Shown: positions 36,591-48,492, counted from the stretch's first letter. The stretch is 64,000 bases of DNA from Chlorops oryzae (GCA_020466095.1 CM035806.1:166585871-166649870); one strand, 5' to 3'. Notes: a model not told the origin generated them from the sequence alone. Program-made: numbers and translations.

Positions 36591-37325
36591 TACGCCATTC
36601 TCTCTCTCTCTATCCTTCTATGCCTCTCTCTGTCTCTCTTCTCTGTCTCTCCTTCTCTGCCTCCCTCTGTCTCTCCTCTGCCTCCCTCTGTCTCACCTTA
36701 TCTGCCTCCCTCTGTCTCACCTTCTCTGCCTCCCTCTGTCTCACCTTCTCTGCTTCTCTCTCTCTCTATCTGTCTCTTTCTGCCCCTCTCTCTGTCTCTT
36801 TGTGCCTCTCTGTCTCTCCCTGTTTCTCTCTCTGATTCTCTGTCTCTCCCTGTTTCTCACTATGTCTCTCTCTCTCTTCTTCCTCTCTCTTGTTCTATCT
36901 CTTTCTCACTCTTTCTCTCTCTCTCTCTATCTCTTTCTCACTCTTTCTCTCTCTCTCTCTCTATCTCACTCTTTCTCTCTCTCTCTTCCTCTCTCTTGTT
37001 CTATCTCTTTCTCACTCTTTCTCTCTCTCTCTATCTCACTCTTTCTCTCTCTCTCTTTCTCACTCTTTCTCTCTCTTTCTCTTTATCTCTCTTTTTATCT
37101 CTCTTCCTCTCTCTTTTTCTCTCTTCCTCTCTCTTTTTCTCTCTTCCTCTCTCTTTTCTCTCTCTTCCTCTCTCTTTCTCTCTCTTCCTCTCTCTTCCTC
37201 TCTTTCTCTCTCTTCCTCTCTCTTCCTCTCTCTTCTCTCTTCTCTTCCTCTCTTCTCTCTCTTTGCTCTCTCTCTTTCTCTCTCTCTCTTCTCTCTCTTC
37301 TCTCTCTCTTTCTCTCTCTTTTTCA
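36591..37325. repeat. CT-rich microsatellite block
   Basis: TCTCTC with sub-blocks TGCCTCCCTCTGTCTCAC (about four near-copies at 36660-36750) and CTATCTCTTTCTCACT. The Ser/Leu-rich frames of up to 275 residues are artefacts. Confidence 0.93.
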
Positions 37326-37990
37326 TCACTTTTGCATCTTTTAAATCTCTGTTTCGCTCATTTTTTCTGCCTTCCTCATTTCTCATTCTTTCAATCAATT
37401 CTACAGAAATCTCTCTTTCTGCCAGATTTCCTGTCATTTTTTGCACAGCAATAAATATTCCAAGATTAATGTTACGAAATGATGTTTCGCAAATTAAATT
37501 AGCCGATTACATTCAAAAACAAAATATTTTTGAACCAGAATCAATGAAATTGTCATCTTCATTTCCAAGCTTGCATCCAAATGCATTGAAGACAGAAAAC
37601 AGTAACAAAAACAGTGAACCAAGATTCCAAGAAAAGCCAAACATTAAACGAACAATTTGCAACCAAATGAAATAGACACTAAGACAAGAAGAACCACAGT
37701 GAAGAAAAGCAGAAAAAAAAAACCCAACGAGAAACAATAATTTGAAAAATCCGACAATGACCATAACGACAAGAGCACAGTGAAGGAACAAAAGAAAAAT
37801 CAAGAGCTAACCAACGAGGTTTTAAATGATCTAGATCATTTGAAAATGGGATTAATCAGTATTAAATGCGTTCAGTTTAGACAACACGTCTCATTATTAA
37901 TAAGTCATTAACCTTTCAGTGTTCGTTTAGAAGAAACTTAAGATATAAGGTCCTCCACCTACATACATACATACATATGTATTGAACAGA
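37326..37990. other. no gene proven
   Basis: A/T-rich. The frame that leaves the CT tract and ends at 37675 contains about 60 residues of normal composition, but it has no start of its own, no recognised motif and no splice evidence. Confidence 0.4.
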
Positions 37991-37997
37991 GAAGAAT

Positions 37998-38360
37998 AAT
38001 GTGGAAGAGAGAGAAAGAGAGAGGAAAAGAGTGAGAGAGGGTGAGAGAGAGGGTGAGAGAGAGGGTGAGAGAGAGGGTGAGAGAGAGGGAGAGAGAGAGG
38101 GTGGGAGAGGGTGGGAGAGGGAGAGAGAGGAGAGAGAGGAGAGATGAGAGGGTGGAGAGGGGGGAGAGAGAGAGAGACGGAGAGAGAGGGAGATGAGAAG
38201 AGAGAAAGTGAGAGAGAGGGAGAGGAGAGAGAGAGAGAGAGGGAGAAGAGGAGAGAGAGGAGAGAGGAGAGAGAGAGAGAGGAGAGAGGAGAGAGAGAGA
38301 AGAGAGAAGAGAGGAAGAGAGAGAAGAGAGGAAGAGAGGAAGAGAAGAGAGAGAAGAGAT
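37998..38360. repeat. GA microsatellite with GAGAGAGGGT units
   Basis: GA-rich with an early GTGAGAGAGAGG 12-bp subrepeat at 38030-38100. It leads directly into the 10-bp minisatellite. Confidence 0.92.
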
Positions 38361-38650
38361 TGAGAAGAGATGGAAGAGATTGGAAGAGATTGAGAAGAGA
38401 TGGAAGAGATTGGAAGAGATTGGAAGAGATTGGAAGAGATTGGAAGAGATTGGAAGAGATTGGAAGAGATTGGAAGAGATTGGAAGAGATTGGAAGAGAT
38501 TGGAAGAGATTGGAAGAGATTGGAAGAGATTGGAAGAGATTGGAAGAGATTGGAAGAGATTGGAAGAGATTGGAAGAGATTGGAAGAGATTGGAAGAGAT
38601 TGGAAGAGATTGGAAGAGATTGGAAGAGATTGGAAGAGATTGGAAGAGAA
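38361..38650 (+). repeat. 10-bp minisatellite TTGGAAGAGA, ~27 copies
   Basis: Uninterrupted, essentially identical decamers. The period is not a multiple of three, so all frames stay open and encode meaningless repeats such as DWKRLEEIGR on one strand and FQSLPISSNL on the other. Identity of the units implies recent expansion. Confidence 0.97.
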
Positions 38651-38896
38651 GCTTCTGTGGAAGCAGAGGAAACATTGACATTGGACAGTTGTGGTTGTTG
38701 ATTTTTTTATTGATAATAATGAATGCATACGCAGTGTACAACAACAAGACCAGGTTTTTCTGTCAACTATAATTTATACACTGGTCAGCAGACAATTTAT
38801 CGACAGTGTATCGAAAATTCCCATAATTTCTAATCTCTCCAATCTTATTCCTCAACTGATTTCGGGGACTCATGTCATTCTAATGACAGATATGTG

Positions 38897-39120
38897 AATA
38901 TTTTAATTCTCGAATTCGCCTAGTCCTAAAACGAAATAATTACCATGGGGATGGATTGGCAGACCTAAATAGGTTTAAGACTGAAATTACTAGCTATGCC
39001 CATTCTAACCAAAAGCATTAACAAATTAGCAAGGGCCTGGCTAGACGTTACTGGGCAGACCCAAGATATAAACTTGGAAAATCTACCCAGGGCCCTTGTA
39101 ATATCTAGTTTAAATTTCCA
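38897..39120. repeat. dispersed repeat C, copy 2 (uninterrupted)
   Basis: Same orientation and block order as 6784-7231 but without the 247-bp insertion, so it preserves the pre-insertion sequence CAGACCTAAATAGGTTTAAG. Confidence 0.8.
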
Positions 39121-40060
39121 ATCGGGTGGGGGAGTGGTTATTTGTCAATGGCAATGGCTCAATGTTACAAAAAAAAAAAAAGTTGGTCGGCAAAATAAAT
39201 GGTCTTTTTGGGACTTGTCAGGGAGTAGTTGGAGGGTAGTAGGAATTACTGCAGGGCATATATATTCACTTTTTTTTTCTTAATTTGTTCGAGCCCCGAT
39301 GATCGAGACTGGCAGGACCTTGTGGTGGTTGATCTGATCACTTTCGACAACGGCGATATATGGAGCATATGGCGCACAGCACGTGATGAAGCGGTAGCAA
39401 AATTTGTGGTTACCAGCTTCTGGTGGTGCTGCTGATGTTTCTGCTGCATCAAGATGTTTAAAGCTTCCGAGCTTTTGGGTCTTGTGGATTTTATTGGGAA
39501 TTCAGTGGGAAAAATTGCAGTGTTGCAGCATATCGAGAGGAACAGAAATTTTGCCATTTTCTGTTTGAATCAGACAGGCGTGAACGCATGGGGTGGAGAG
39601 AGGGGGGATTACGGGTGTTTACTGACGTAAAAATTAATTTTTATAGTCTCATCCATTAGTTCTTCCCGTTTAAATCGGCCTGAAAATCATGCCCCTCCAT
39701 ACAATGATATTAAGAATGAAAAAATCCTTTGACGAAAATATGTCTCAATTTTAAGAAGATCACAGCCTTAGAATTCTGATCATAATCCCTTATAAAATTT
39801 CATTTCATTAGAGCGCTTATTCCCTTGAAATGCAGTCTTTTTTTTTTTTTTTGTTCATTTGTCATCATTTTGAAAAGAATGCAGAGTGAATGTGACGAGT
39901 CGAGCCTCGATGTGATCGTGAAACTTTAAAGAGAGAAGTACAAGGAATCGAAAGGTGATTATTTTAAAATGATTGTTGATTTCTAACCACGATAATTATT
40001 GCCATTAATTATTTATAACCTTAAAAGAAGCGATTGATCTCTGGCTCCAGTTTCCCGCTC
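39121..40060. other. no gene proven; CTGCAGGG end and a GC-richer patch
   Basis: A family end AATTACTGCAGGG stops at 39256. 39285-39470 is more complex (one + frame reads DDRDWQDLVVVDLITFDNG), but it lacks good splice sites and has open frames on both strands. The remainder is A/T-rich. Confidence 0.4.
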
Positions 40061-40061
40061 T

Positions 40062-40126
<65 letters not shown>
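40061..40126. repeat. perfect (TC)n microsatellite
   Basis: About 33 uninterrupted TC dinucleotides. Confidence 0.97.
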
Positions 40127-40127
<1 letters not shown>

Positions 40128-40400
40128 AGTGTCTTTCTTTCGTTCTTCCTTCCGCCATTGAAGCTTAAGTCTGAATTAAATTAACTTCGGCGCCATTGTT
40201 TGTTGTTGCTGTTGCTGTTATTCTTTTACACTAAGCATGCGAAGACAAAATTCCAATTCGATCGATCCGACTGAAAATAAGTGAGGCTTCTTCAGTCCGT
40301 ACATATATCCACATCATCCACAATAGGCACGTGGCAAATGGCATTGGCAATGCGCTTGTCTCGAGGCATTCTCAAAAGTTTTTTTTCGCGACTTTTCTTT

Positions 40401-40653
40401 CCCTGTAGTAACGGAATGGTCTCGGTGAAAAACAGACCGGACATAGGTGAGTCCATTAAGGACCGATCCCATATTTTTTATGAAATTTATACGAATCACG
40501 ACCGGTCTATGGTTAACCTCTATCGGATTCATATCGTTTTTCAATGACAGGCAGATGTTAAGAGGCGAGTTGAATGTATGGAAAGGCGACCGGTCCTTTG
40601 CTCTTCAGGAGCGACCCGCGGTCGACCCAGGACCGGTTCCATTTTCTGCAGGG
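40401..40653. mobile_element. CCCTGTAG-ended element, copy 3 (253 bp)
   Basis: It begins CCCTGTAGTAACGGAATGG and ends CCATTTTCTGCAGGG. It is the same length and block order as 15693-15945. The termini are inverted over about 19 bp with mismatches. Flanks are TTCTTT and TTCTTC, so a short TSD is possible but not clean. Confidence 0.77.
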
Positions 40654-40669
40654 TTCTTCTTCGTCTCTT

Positions 40670-40681
40670 TCTTTCGCTCTC

Positions 40682-40736
<55 letters not shown>

Positions 40737-41051
40737 CTCTCTTTCTTCTCTTTCTCTCTCTTTCTCTCTCTTTCTCTCTCTTTCTCTCTCTTTCTCTCTC
40801 TTTCTCTCTCTTTCTCTCTCTTTCTCTCTCTTTCTCTTCTCTCTCTCTCTTCTCTCTCTATCGCTCTTCTCTCTTCTTCTCTCTCTCTCTCTCTCTTCTC
40901 TTCTCTTTCTTGCTCTCTCTCTTTCTTCTCTCTTCTCTCTCTCTCTTCTCTCTCTCTTTATCTTTCTATCTCTCTCTCTCTCTCTCTTTCTCTCTTCTTC
41001 TCTCTTCTCTCTCTTCTCTCTCTTCTCTCTCTTTCTCTTCTCTCTTTCTCT

Positions 41052-41121
<70 letters not shown>

Positions 41122-41213
41122 CCTCTCTCTCCTCTCTCCTCTCCTTCTCTCTCTCCTCTTCTCCTCTCTCGTCTCTCTCTCTCTTCTCTCTCTCTCTCTC
41201 TCTCTCTCCTCTC

Positions 41214-41251
<38 letters not shown>

Positions 41252-41273
41252 CTCTCCCTCTCTCTCTCTCCCT
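40670..41273. repeat. CT-rich microsatellite block
   Basis: TTTCTCTC then TCTCTC and CTCCTCTC variants over 600 bp, starting just 16 bp beyond the end of the CCCTGTAG element. All three forward frames are open and meaningless. Confidence 0.95.
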
Positions 41274-41962
41274 ACCAATATGTGTGAGAGGGAAGGCGTA
41301 AGGAAGAAGCGCTCACGATGTTCCTGAGGATCGACGAACACATTCAACGCGCGTCAAGGAGTCCAAGAGTCATTGCAATTTTACATTTCATCATTTTCAT
41401 TTTCATTATCATTTCCGTTTTCATTTCATATCATTTTGAATTAATTATTTCGATTTTTATCGAACCAAAATGAAAGCTCTCAACTAAGTCGTCCGGACAA
41501 TGCCATAAGAAATGTGACACGACATTCGAATGTTCATTTTGACAAAATTTAACTACACTCCTCTCCGCAAAAATATGTACCTATGTACATATATTACACA
41601 TACATACATATATATTTGAAATTGTGCTGAAATCATCATTTCGTTGTGGGCTTTCTCCGCCGATTTCCTGACATTGCCTACAACCACGGATTACTGTGCA
41701 TTTGCATTACTACTGACTGCTACAAACTGTAGTACATATCTGCATCTCCATCTGCTGTAGTTCCACGTGGTCGGCATGCCTCTTTCAAAAGTCAAATTGA
41801 AGTTCGCCTTTGTATTCGCTACGTTTAGCCACTTGGAGGCATCGAACGAAAACAGACATAATTTTTAATGACATCACGAAAACAGTAACATAACTTCGAA
41901 AAATAAAAAAAAATAAAAATTTAAAAAAATAATCGTAGGAAAACGTATGTTTGTAATAAAAA
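41274..41962. other. no gene seen
   Basis: Contains CATTTTCATTTTCATT repeats near 41390-41430 and CATACATA repeats near 41590-41615. No coding exon. Confidence 0.5.
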
Positions 41963-43073
41963 ACAAGTAAGGGTGTTATAGTCAGACAATCCTGACAATA
42001 GAATACCCGACACATACACACATGTTCAAATAATTTTTAATATCAAGAGGTGTTAAAGGCCATAAGGGGCCCCATATACCATATACATTTATGAAATCCG
42101 CCCCTTTGACACGCCCACTTTTTCAATTTTTTTTTTTTTTTTTTTTGAATTCTAATCGGAGGCTTAAATATACGCTCAAATTTTAAGTTTCATTGAAATA
42201 TTTCGAAAAAGTCCGATTTTGGGGCAGTTTTGCGATTTTTGTGACAGACCCTAATCCTGGAGGTACCCTTATTAATTGACCGATCAGAAAAATTTTTGGG
42301 CAGGATGCTTATGGCTACAAAGGAAGTATAAGTGCAAATTTTCGTTCAAGTCCCATTTGAATTTCGGGTGTAGGAGACAATTTTCGAAAAATGCTCTTCT
42401 GCCACGCCCACTATTCAAATATTTGGAAATCATATTACTTGCCTTTAAACATGTTCAAATAAATTTCATCAAAATATCTTGAAAAACATCGATTTTGGGG
42501 CAGTTTTTGTGATTTTCATAACAGACCCTAGTAGTGGAGGTACCCCTAAAAATGGTCCGATCGGGTCCATTCTCGAAATTGTTCTTACTCATGTCCCCGT
42601 GAGCACGCATACCAAATTTTGTCAAGATAGCTCAACTCCTTCGATAAGAAAACTTTATACAAACAGACAGACAGACAGACGGACAGAGACGGACATGTCT
42701 AAATCGAATCTCCAGGTGACGCTGATCATTTCTATATACATACATACATGATACAAGAAAACAAGATAGCGCCACTTCAGTACCGCTATTTTGACGCTCT
42801 CTTTGAGAGCCGAAAATTGAGTTTGTGACGTCACTGAGCGAGAAATTGTTGTTGTTTCGCATGCTATTCAAAAAAGGTAAAAAGCCAGTTTAACATGGGA
42901 AACAACAACAACGAATCGCGATTTTGAGTTTGTGACGTTTCCTCTCTCAAGTGGCGCTATCTTGTGCATACATATATTTTCTGTGGTCTATGTTTACTGG
43001 TTCTGGATGAACGGTGTACACGTACGCACGAACGCAATATATACTATGGACACAGAGTGTGTCGGGTATAAAA
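41963..43073 (+). repeat. dispersed repeat D, full-looking copy with nested MITE
   Basis: It runs from AACAAGTAAGGGTGTTATAG to GTGTCGGGTATAAAAAGG. ACAGACCCTAAT/GCCTGGAGGTACC-type blocks occur twice (about 42242 and 42522), so this copy is internally duplicated. It carries the CAGACAGACAGACGGACAG microsatellite and a nested family-A MITE. It is related to the copy at 20979-21680. Confidence 0.8.
42747..42965 (-). mobile_element. MITE family A, copy 3 (right end truncated)
   Basis: It matches the 31324 copy in order, with an extra GACGCTCTCTTTGAGAGC inverted patch near 42794-42812. The right TIR stops at TATCTTGT, so about 14 terminal bases are missing and ATACATA sequence follows. Confidence 0.82.
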
Positions 43074-44180
43074 AGGACAAACTTCGGCAACTGAAACGTT
43101 GAGATACAACTAAAAATGCTTGAGTTCCCTTGAAATTTTTGACTTAATATCTCTGGCGCGATCACAGCTGCAGCATTGACAAATCCCAATAGTCGACATT
43201 CTCATTTAAATTCCTTACCGCGCATGTTATACAAGTCTTCGTCGTCTTCGTCGTCGTCGTCGTCGTCGTCGTCGTGGTGCCGACAGCATGTGCAGCCATC
43301 AGCTATTCCAGTAGAGCTGTGGGTTGCGGAGGGTGTTTTATTTTTTAAGCAAAGGACAAGATTCTTGACGTAGACACAAGCTCAGCGGCGACACTGGCAC
43401 TGGCACTGACAATGACAACAACCACAACAACAACAATAACAACAATGACAGGAATCCAAACACCTAATGCTAAAGTTAAAGTATTGTAGTTGCTTTTGTG
43501 TTGTCTCTTGTGCCCCTTGTTCTACTTCCATTTGTACTTATGTACGTGGATGGCAAGATGCGCGACTGAGAGTGCCCATTGGCGAGCCAAGCCAGCCGAG
43601 CCGAGCAGAGCAGCTGGTATTTTGTCACATTTGGCGTCTATTTAACGCCAGTCTTATTTTTACTTTTTTCTGTTTTCTCTTTGTGGAATATTTTGTTCTT
43701 GTCTTAAGCTACTTCCGTCTTCAACAAAAAAAAAAAAAAACACGCAACAACTTCCAACGTCTGATTTCCAATGCGAATAGTGGTGTCCAGTTGGAATGTG
43801 AAAATAACTGGCGCCAATTGCTGCTATTGTTGAGTTTTCTTTCACCCAAATCAGCCCCCCCCCCAACAGCAGTGAGCGGCGCGCTTGGGCATCTATAAAG
43901 TCAATTCTAAAATTCATTCCAGCCAATGTGTTTCTCTTCGATTCCAAGGCGATTTTCTTTCGCTAAACAGATACTATTTTCACATCACCGTCAGAAACTT
44001 CACGAATTTGCTTTAACCCTTTCATACCAATTGTCGTCAAATCTTAGCCCTATCACTACTGTTGCAATACGTTCGAAAATTTGAATTCGAGCAAAGAATT
44101 TTCATCTTTGAAAATAATTAACCCTTTATCGAACCCTTTATATGTATATTCTTTTTGATGAAAAACGATATATTATTATA
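43074..44180. other. no gene seen; (GTC)n and CAA repeats
   Basis: A TCGTCGTCG run lies at about 43235-43276 and ACAACAACAA at 43415-43445. Frames over these are low complexity. There is no splice-supported exon. Confidence 0.5.
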
Positions 44181-44187
44181 TTGCAAG

Positions 44188-44455
44188 GCGGATGGATGGA
44201 CAGACGGATGGACAGACGGATGGACAGACGGATGGACAGACGGATGGACAGACGGATGGACAGACGGATGGACAGACGGATGGACAGACGGATGGACAGA
44301 CGGATGGACAGACGGATGGACAGACGGATGGACAGACGGATGGACAGACGGATGGACAGACGGATGGACAGTCAGATGGACAGACGGATGGACAGTCAGA
44401 TGGACAGACGGATGGACAGACAGATGGACAGACGGACGGTCGGACTGACGGACAG
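44188..44455 (+). repeat. 12-bp minisatellite GGATGGACAGAC, ~21 copies
   Basis: Near-identical 12-mers with a few CAGTCAGATGGA variants toward the right end. Because 12 is a multiple of three, each frame encodes a periodic tetrapeptide (MDRR, GWTD, DGQT). None is a gene. Confidence 0.96.
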
Positions 44456-44489
44456 GTCAAAAGATGAAAAAAAAAATTGTTCCGCAAAT

Positions 44490-45185
44490 GCAACCCTGAG
44501 GAGTCATAGCGCCTTAACGTTTTTAACAGCCTATGGCCTGAGATATGCAGTGTAGTTACTGCACATTAGGACCCATTTCGCTACAACATCGTAAAGTGTG
44601 AGAGAGAGACAACGATATTGGCGCTCCTTTAATTCTTCAAAGTATGCCAACAATTTAACACCTTCGAAATCGGTTTCAGTATTTACTGGCTGTCCTGGCA
44701 TTTACTTCGCATAAAAAATGGACATGTTCATTTCTATGGCGAAGTAAAGCAGGAAAGTCGCATGCAACCCTGCGCACATGATTACTTGACATCTCAGTAG
44801 GTATAAGCGAAAGTAAAGTATTCACTTCGAAGTACTTTTCAATTTTTTTGCACGTATTTCTTATGGGAGCTTTACTTACTGTATATCTCAGTATAGGCTT
44901 TAAGCAAAAAGTCGAGATAAAAATTCTCCAAACAATAATGGTTTATGGTAGAAAAAAAATTCTGTAATGCGGTTTGAAAGCCAATTGTATGGGCTTTTAT
45001 GAAAAATTAAATCGATGTTAAAAATTTGAGCCATTAAGGGAAAAATAAACGGTCAAAGTCGAAACTTCTGAAAAAACGTTCATTTTTTTTTTTACTTTGG
45101 GAGCCATTTTGGTATGAAAAAGGTCCGATTAACACATACTTTTCTAATTTTTTTCCGATTCTGCAGTTGATTTCCTTTAAAACCG
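44490..45185 (-). mobile_element. element E, reversed partial copy split by MITE B
   Basis: It matches the complement of about 31730-32060, including GCAAATGCAMCCCTGAGGAG, TTTGAAAGCCAATTGTATG, AAATAAACGGTCAAAG and CATTTTGGTATGAAAA. It is interrupted at 44527-44900 by a TAA-flanked MITE. The outer CAGGGTG ends are absent. Confidence 0.78.
44527..44900 (+). mobile_element. MITE family B, copy 1 (TAA TSD)
   Basis: The ends are CAGCCTATGGCCTGAGATATGC and CTCAGTATAGGCTT, flanked by TAA at 44524-44526 and 44901-44903. It sits in a copy of element E whose intact homologue at about 32 kb lacks it. A TAA (TWA) duplication suggests the PIF/Harbinger group. No protein. Confidence 0.8.
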
Positions 45186-46920
45186 TAGTCCATATGCCAT
45201 ACCGTATTTACGGTTTAACCATCGAAAAAATGGGATTTAGAAACGAACTTGAAAATATTTGTTTTTTTTTTTTTAGATGTTTCTGAAATATGACCGATTC
45301 AATTGTAGATGTGGCTGATTTTTATTTCGTCTCGATTTGTGTGTTCCTTTCTGCTTTTGAATGGCAAAATTCAACATGTGGGGCCGACGATTTTTTTTTT
45401 TTTTTCTGTTGCTCTTGGTTTCAACTATACTTTGATGGTCATTCAAATGGATCCTTTGACCCTTGATTCTTTGCTGCTGCTGCTGCTCTTGTGTCTTCTT
45501 CCTTCAATCTCAAATTTTCGTTTGAACGGACAGCACCTCCGATAAATGATTGTGTGGTGAAACCAGGTTGTTAAGACCACCATCGTTGATAATTTTGGCT
45601 TTCAAAGTTCCCCGCAACTTTATGGGTGCTCGAGTGACCAAGGCTCCTTAATTAAGTAGTAGATATTTCATTTAATCTTTGAATATCACATCTCACCTAC
45701 GCGATCGGTAAAGAAAAAAATATTTGCATGCCTCAAGGCTTTTTGTTTTTTTTTTTTTTTTTTTAAATCATTTTAAGCTCTCGCTGTCATCAGGCGAAAC
45801 TCCCTTTCAAGTTGAGAGCAAACAAGAATTTCAGCTTCGAAGAAGGCCAACGAAGAAGTTCTTCCTTTGTGCTTCACTGTTTCATTATATTTGCACAAGT
45901 TTGCCTGTTCCGCGTATGTGCGCTAGGGAGTAAATGTTAACGAGGACAATTTCATATTCATTTTCATTTTCATTTTTGTTTTCGTCGTCTGAAAAAGCTT
46001 TTTGTCAAGAGAGAGAGAGCTTAATGATTGTTAAACAAAAGAGGTAAATTCCGAAAGCCAACTCTATCCGGTGAATGCCTTTGTATCTCTGTATGCAGTC
46101 TATTTTTATATTTAAAAAAAATTTTTTTTCTGAACTTAATCCATCCATCCTCTTAGGGTTTTCAGAATTCACCCAACATTTATGTACAAACAATGTATAT
46201 ACATTTATGTGCAATATTAATCCATATGGTGTGGTCAGCTAGGACAGCTGCTGCTTTAAATTTGATCGTTAGAAGAGAATCGCTCAATCGAGCGAAATAA
46301 TTGGAGCTGTCGTCAAGCTGAATAAAATCAATGAGCGAAGAAGGAAGAACGTTGGTTTCTAAACGGAACGAAATGTGAAACCTTGATAAAAAACCAAAAA
46401 TGAAAAAAATATATAAATGAAAAAAGGCAAAAAAAAAAAAACACAGCTGATATTCAAAGAAATCAAATGAAAATTCCTAACTTCCCTGGCTGGCTTCCTG
46501 TCATTTGCTGCTTTCGATCATAATTCATTCTATTTTTTTTTCTCTTTCGCTTTTAATTTTGGTTCTTTAAATTTGTTAAAAATTTTATTGACTCAATTGA
46601 TTTGCCTTTTTTTTTTTTTTTTTTTTTTGAGGGGGGGAACCTTCTCAATTAAGATTCTTAATCAAAATTAATTTCCAAATTGAACTTCAATTCGATAAAT
46701 TTCGAATGACCTTCCAATAAAATTAAAAGTGACGACTGATTTTGAACTTGCTTGCTTGCTTGTTTCTTCTTGCCCACTAGCGCACTTATTGTTTCCTTCT
46801 TTTTGTCTGCTTCTCACTATGTGTCGAGGGGATATTGCGTTTGTGCGGTCGTGTGTAACATCCAGAACCATTCAAGAAGGACAATAGAAATGATCAGCGA
46901 ACCCAGGAGATTCGATTAAG
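45186..46920. other. no gene seen
   Basis: Homopolymer T-runs (45262, 45392, 45740-45764, 46608-46628), a CTGCTGCTG patch at 45474-45487 and TTTTCATT repeats near 45955. No coding exon or RNA gene recognised. Confidence 0.5.
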
Positions 46921-46924
46921 ACAT

Positions 46925-47112
46925 GTTCGTCTGTCTGTCTTGTCTTCTGTCAGTTTGTCTGTCAGTCTTGTCTGTCAGTCTTGTCTGTCAGTCTGTCTGT
47001 CTGTCTGTCTGTCCTGTCTGTCTGTCTGTCTGTCCTGTCTGTCTTCTGTCTGTCAGTCTTGTCTGTCAGTCGTGTCTGTCAGCCTGTCTCTACGTCTGTT
47101 TGTCTGTATGTA
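46925..47112. repeat. (CTGT)n-derived repeat
   Basis: TGTCTGTC and TGTCAGTCTTGTC units. The Cys/Leu/Ser-rich frames are artefacts. Confidence 0.93.
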
Positions 47113-47640
47113 TACAGAAAATTTTTTCTTATATGAACTACCGATATTTGAAAATGGGGTTGTTAAATTTGATGATCTGAAAACAATTTTAGGCATTTAT
47201 AACAAATTATTTCCATATAAAAAAAGGCGTTTTTCTAAAAATTGTAAAAATCTTAAATCGGTTACTTAATCGAAGTTGGCTTATATAGGAATACTATAGA
47301 GTCTCGTCAAGTGCAAAAATGATTTACCTCAATTCTAGTGTATTGTTAAAAATTTTCTCAAGATACTATTTCAGTAAGTGTCGTAATATTTTTGCTTAAT
47401 ATTTTTCAAATCCGTTCATTAAAAAACTCAAGTTATAAAAAAAAAAAAAAACCGTTCATAAGAAAATTTTTTCTTATATAAACTACCGATATTTGAAAAT
47501 GGGGTTGTTAAATTTGTGATAAAAACCAAGTTTCTTATATAAAAATTTTTCCCATACAAAAATAGTTTTTGGTATTGGTAAACAGTTTCTTAAAGGGGAG
47601 TTTTTCTTATATACGAGTTTCTTATATAGCGAAACTACTG
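47113..47640 (+). repeat. direct repeat pair around CTTATATRAACTACCG
   Basis: TTTTTTCTTATATGAACTAC at 47125 and its near copy at 47466 are followed by CGATATTTGAAAATGGGGTT and GTTAAATTTG. The DNA between them (about 47300-47440) is related to the start of the hAT-like element at 47644, so a small element may have inserted between or been duplicated with them. Confidence 0.65.
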
Positions 47641-47643
47641 TAC

Positions 47644-48431
47644 TAGAGCTGTAAAAGTGCAAAAGTTTACACTACTCGAGTGTATTCGTTATTTTTCGTC
47701 AAGTACTCGTTACTAAGATACTCGTAATATTTTTCTAAATATTGTTCATTCATTCATTAAATAACTCAAGGTTTATAAAGAAATTAAAAATACCCTTATG
47801 CTCTTTGAATCTTCACCCAGTACTTAGTAATCAAATATCAATTCAATTCACTCTACTACCATAAACTGTTTTGCGGACCCATTATTTTAGTTCCTAATTA
47901 CTCCGGCAACCATCAGCTGTCATGTGTGCAAAAAAAAAGTACTACTAAGAGCCTATACTGAGATATGCATTAGTAAAGGTCCCATAAGAAATACGTGCAA
48001 AAAAAATTGAAAAGTACTTCAAAGTGAATACTTTACTTTCGCTTATACCTACTGAGATGTCAAGTAATAGTGCGCAGGGTTGCATGCGACTTGCCTGCTT
48101 TACTTCGCCATAGAAATGAACATGTCTATTTTTTATGCGAAGTAAATGCCAGATTCCGACAGATCTTTCAAAGTAAATACTGAAACCGACTTCGAAGATG
48201 TCGAAAATTTCAAATTTTTGGCAGATTTTAAAGAATTAAAGGAGCGTCAATATAGTTGTCTCTCTCACACTTGACGACATTGTAGCGAATAGGCTCCTAA
48301 TGTGCAAGTATTTACTGCATATCTCAGTATAGGCTCTAACGAGGTACTTTTATCAGTAACGAGACGTTATTGATTACTAACTACACTAATCGTTACTTTT
48401 TACCGAATAGTAACGATATTTTACAGCTCTA
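47644..48431. mobile_element. hAT-like element with nested MITE B
   Basis: It starts TAGAGCTGTAAAAGTG and ends TTTTACAGCTCTA, with inverted ends of 13 bp. TAGAG/CTCTA ends are hAT-like, but an 8-bp TSD is not preserved. MITE B (47949-48336) is nested inside, leaving about 400 bp of host element. Confidence 0.68.
47949..48336 (-). mobile_element. MITE family B, copy 2 (TAA TSD)
   Basis: The 388-bp element has ends GAGCCTATACTGAGATATGC and GCATATCTCAGTATAGGCTC, perfect 20-bp TIRs, between TAA at 47946-47948 and 48337-48339. Body matches to 44527-44900 include AATACGTGCAAAAAAA, TTGAAAAGTACTT, ATGAACATGTC, TATGCGAAGTAAATGCC and AGGAGCG. It is inverted relative to that copy. Confidence 0.88.
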
Positions 48432-48492
48432 ATACATACATATATCGCCGCATATCCTTTATCTGTGTCGGGTTTTGTATTATTAGTAGGTA

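Noticed and set aside
38111..38772. Arg/Glu/Trp-rich frames with DWKRLEEIGR repeats
   Set aside because: They are produced in every frame by the 10-bp minisatellite. A 10-bp period keeps all frames open, so openness is not evidence of coding.
39285..39470. Possible exon (DDRDWQDLVVVDLITF... frame)
   Set aside because: No good acceptor or donor, open on both strands, and no family resemblance. Left as unproven.
44142..44555. MDRR repeat protein
   Set aside because: It is a translation of the 12-bp minisatellite, and the other frames are equally open.
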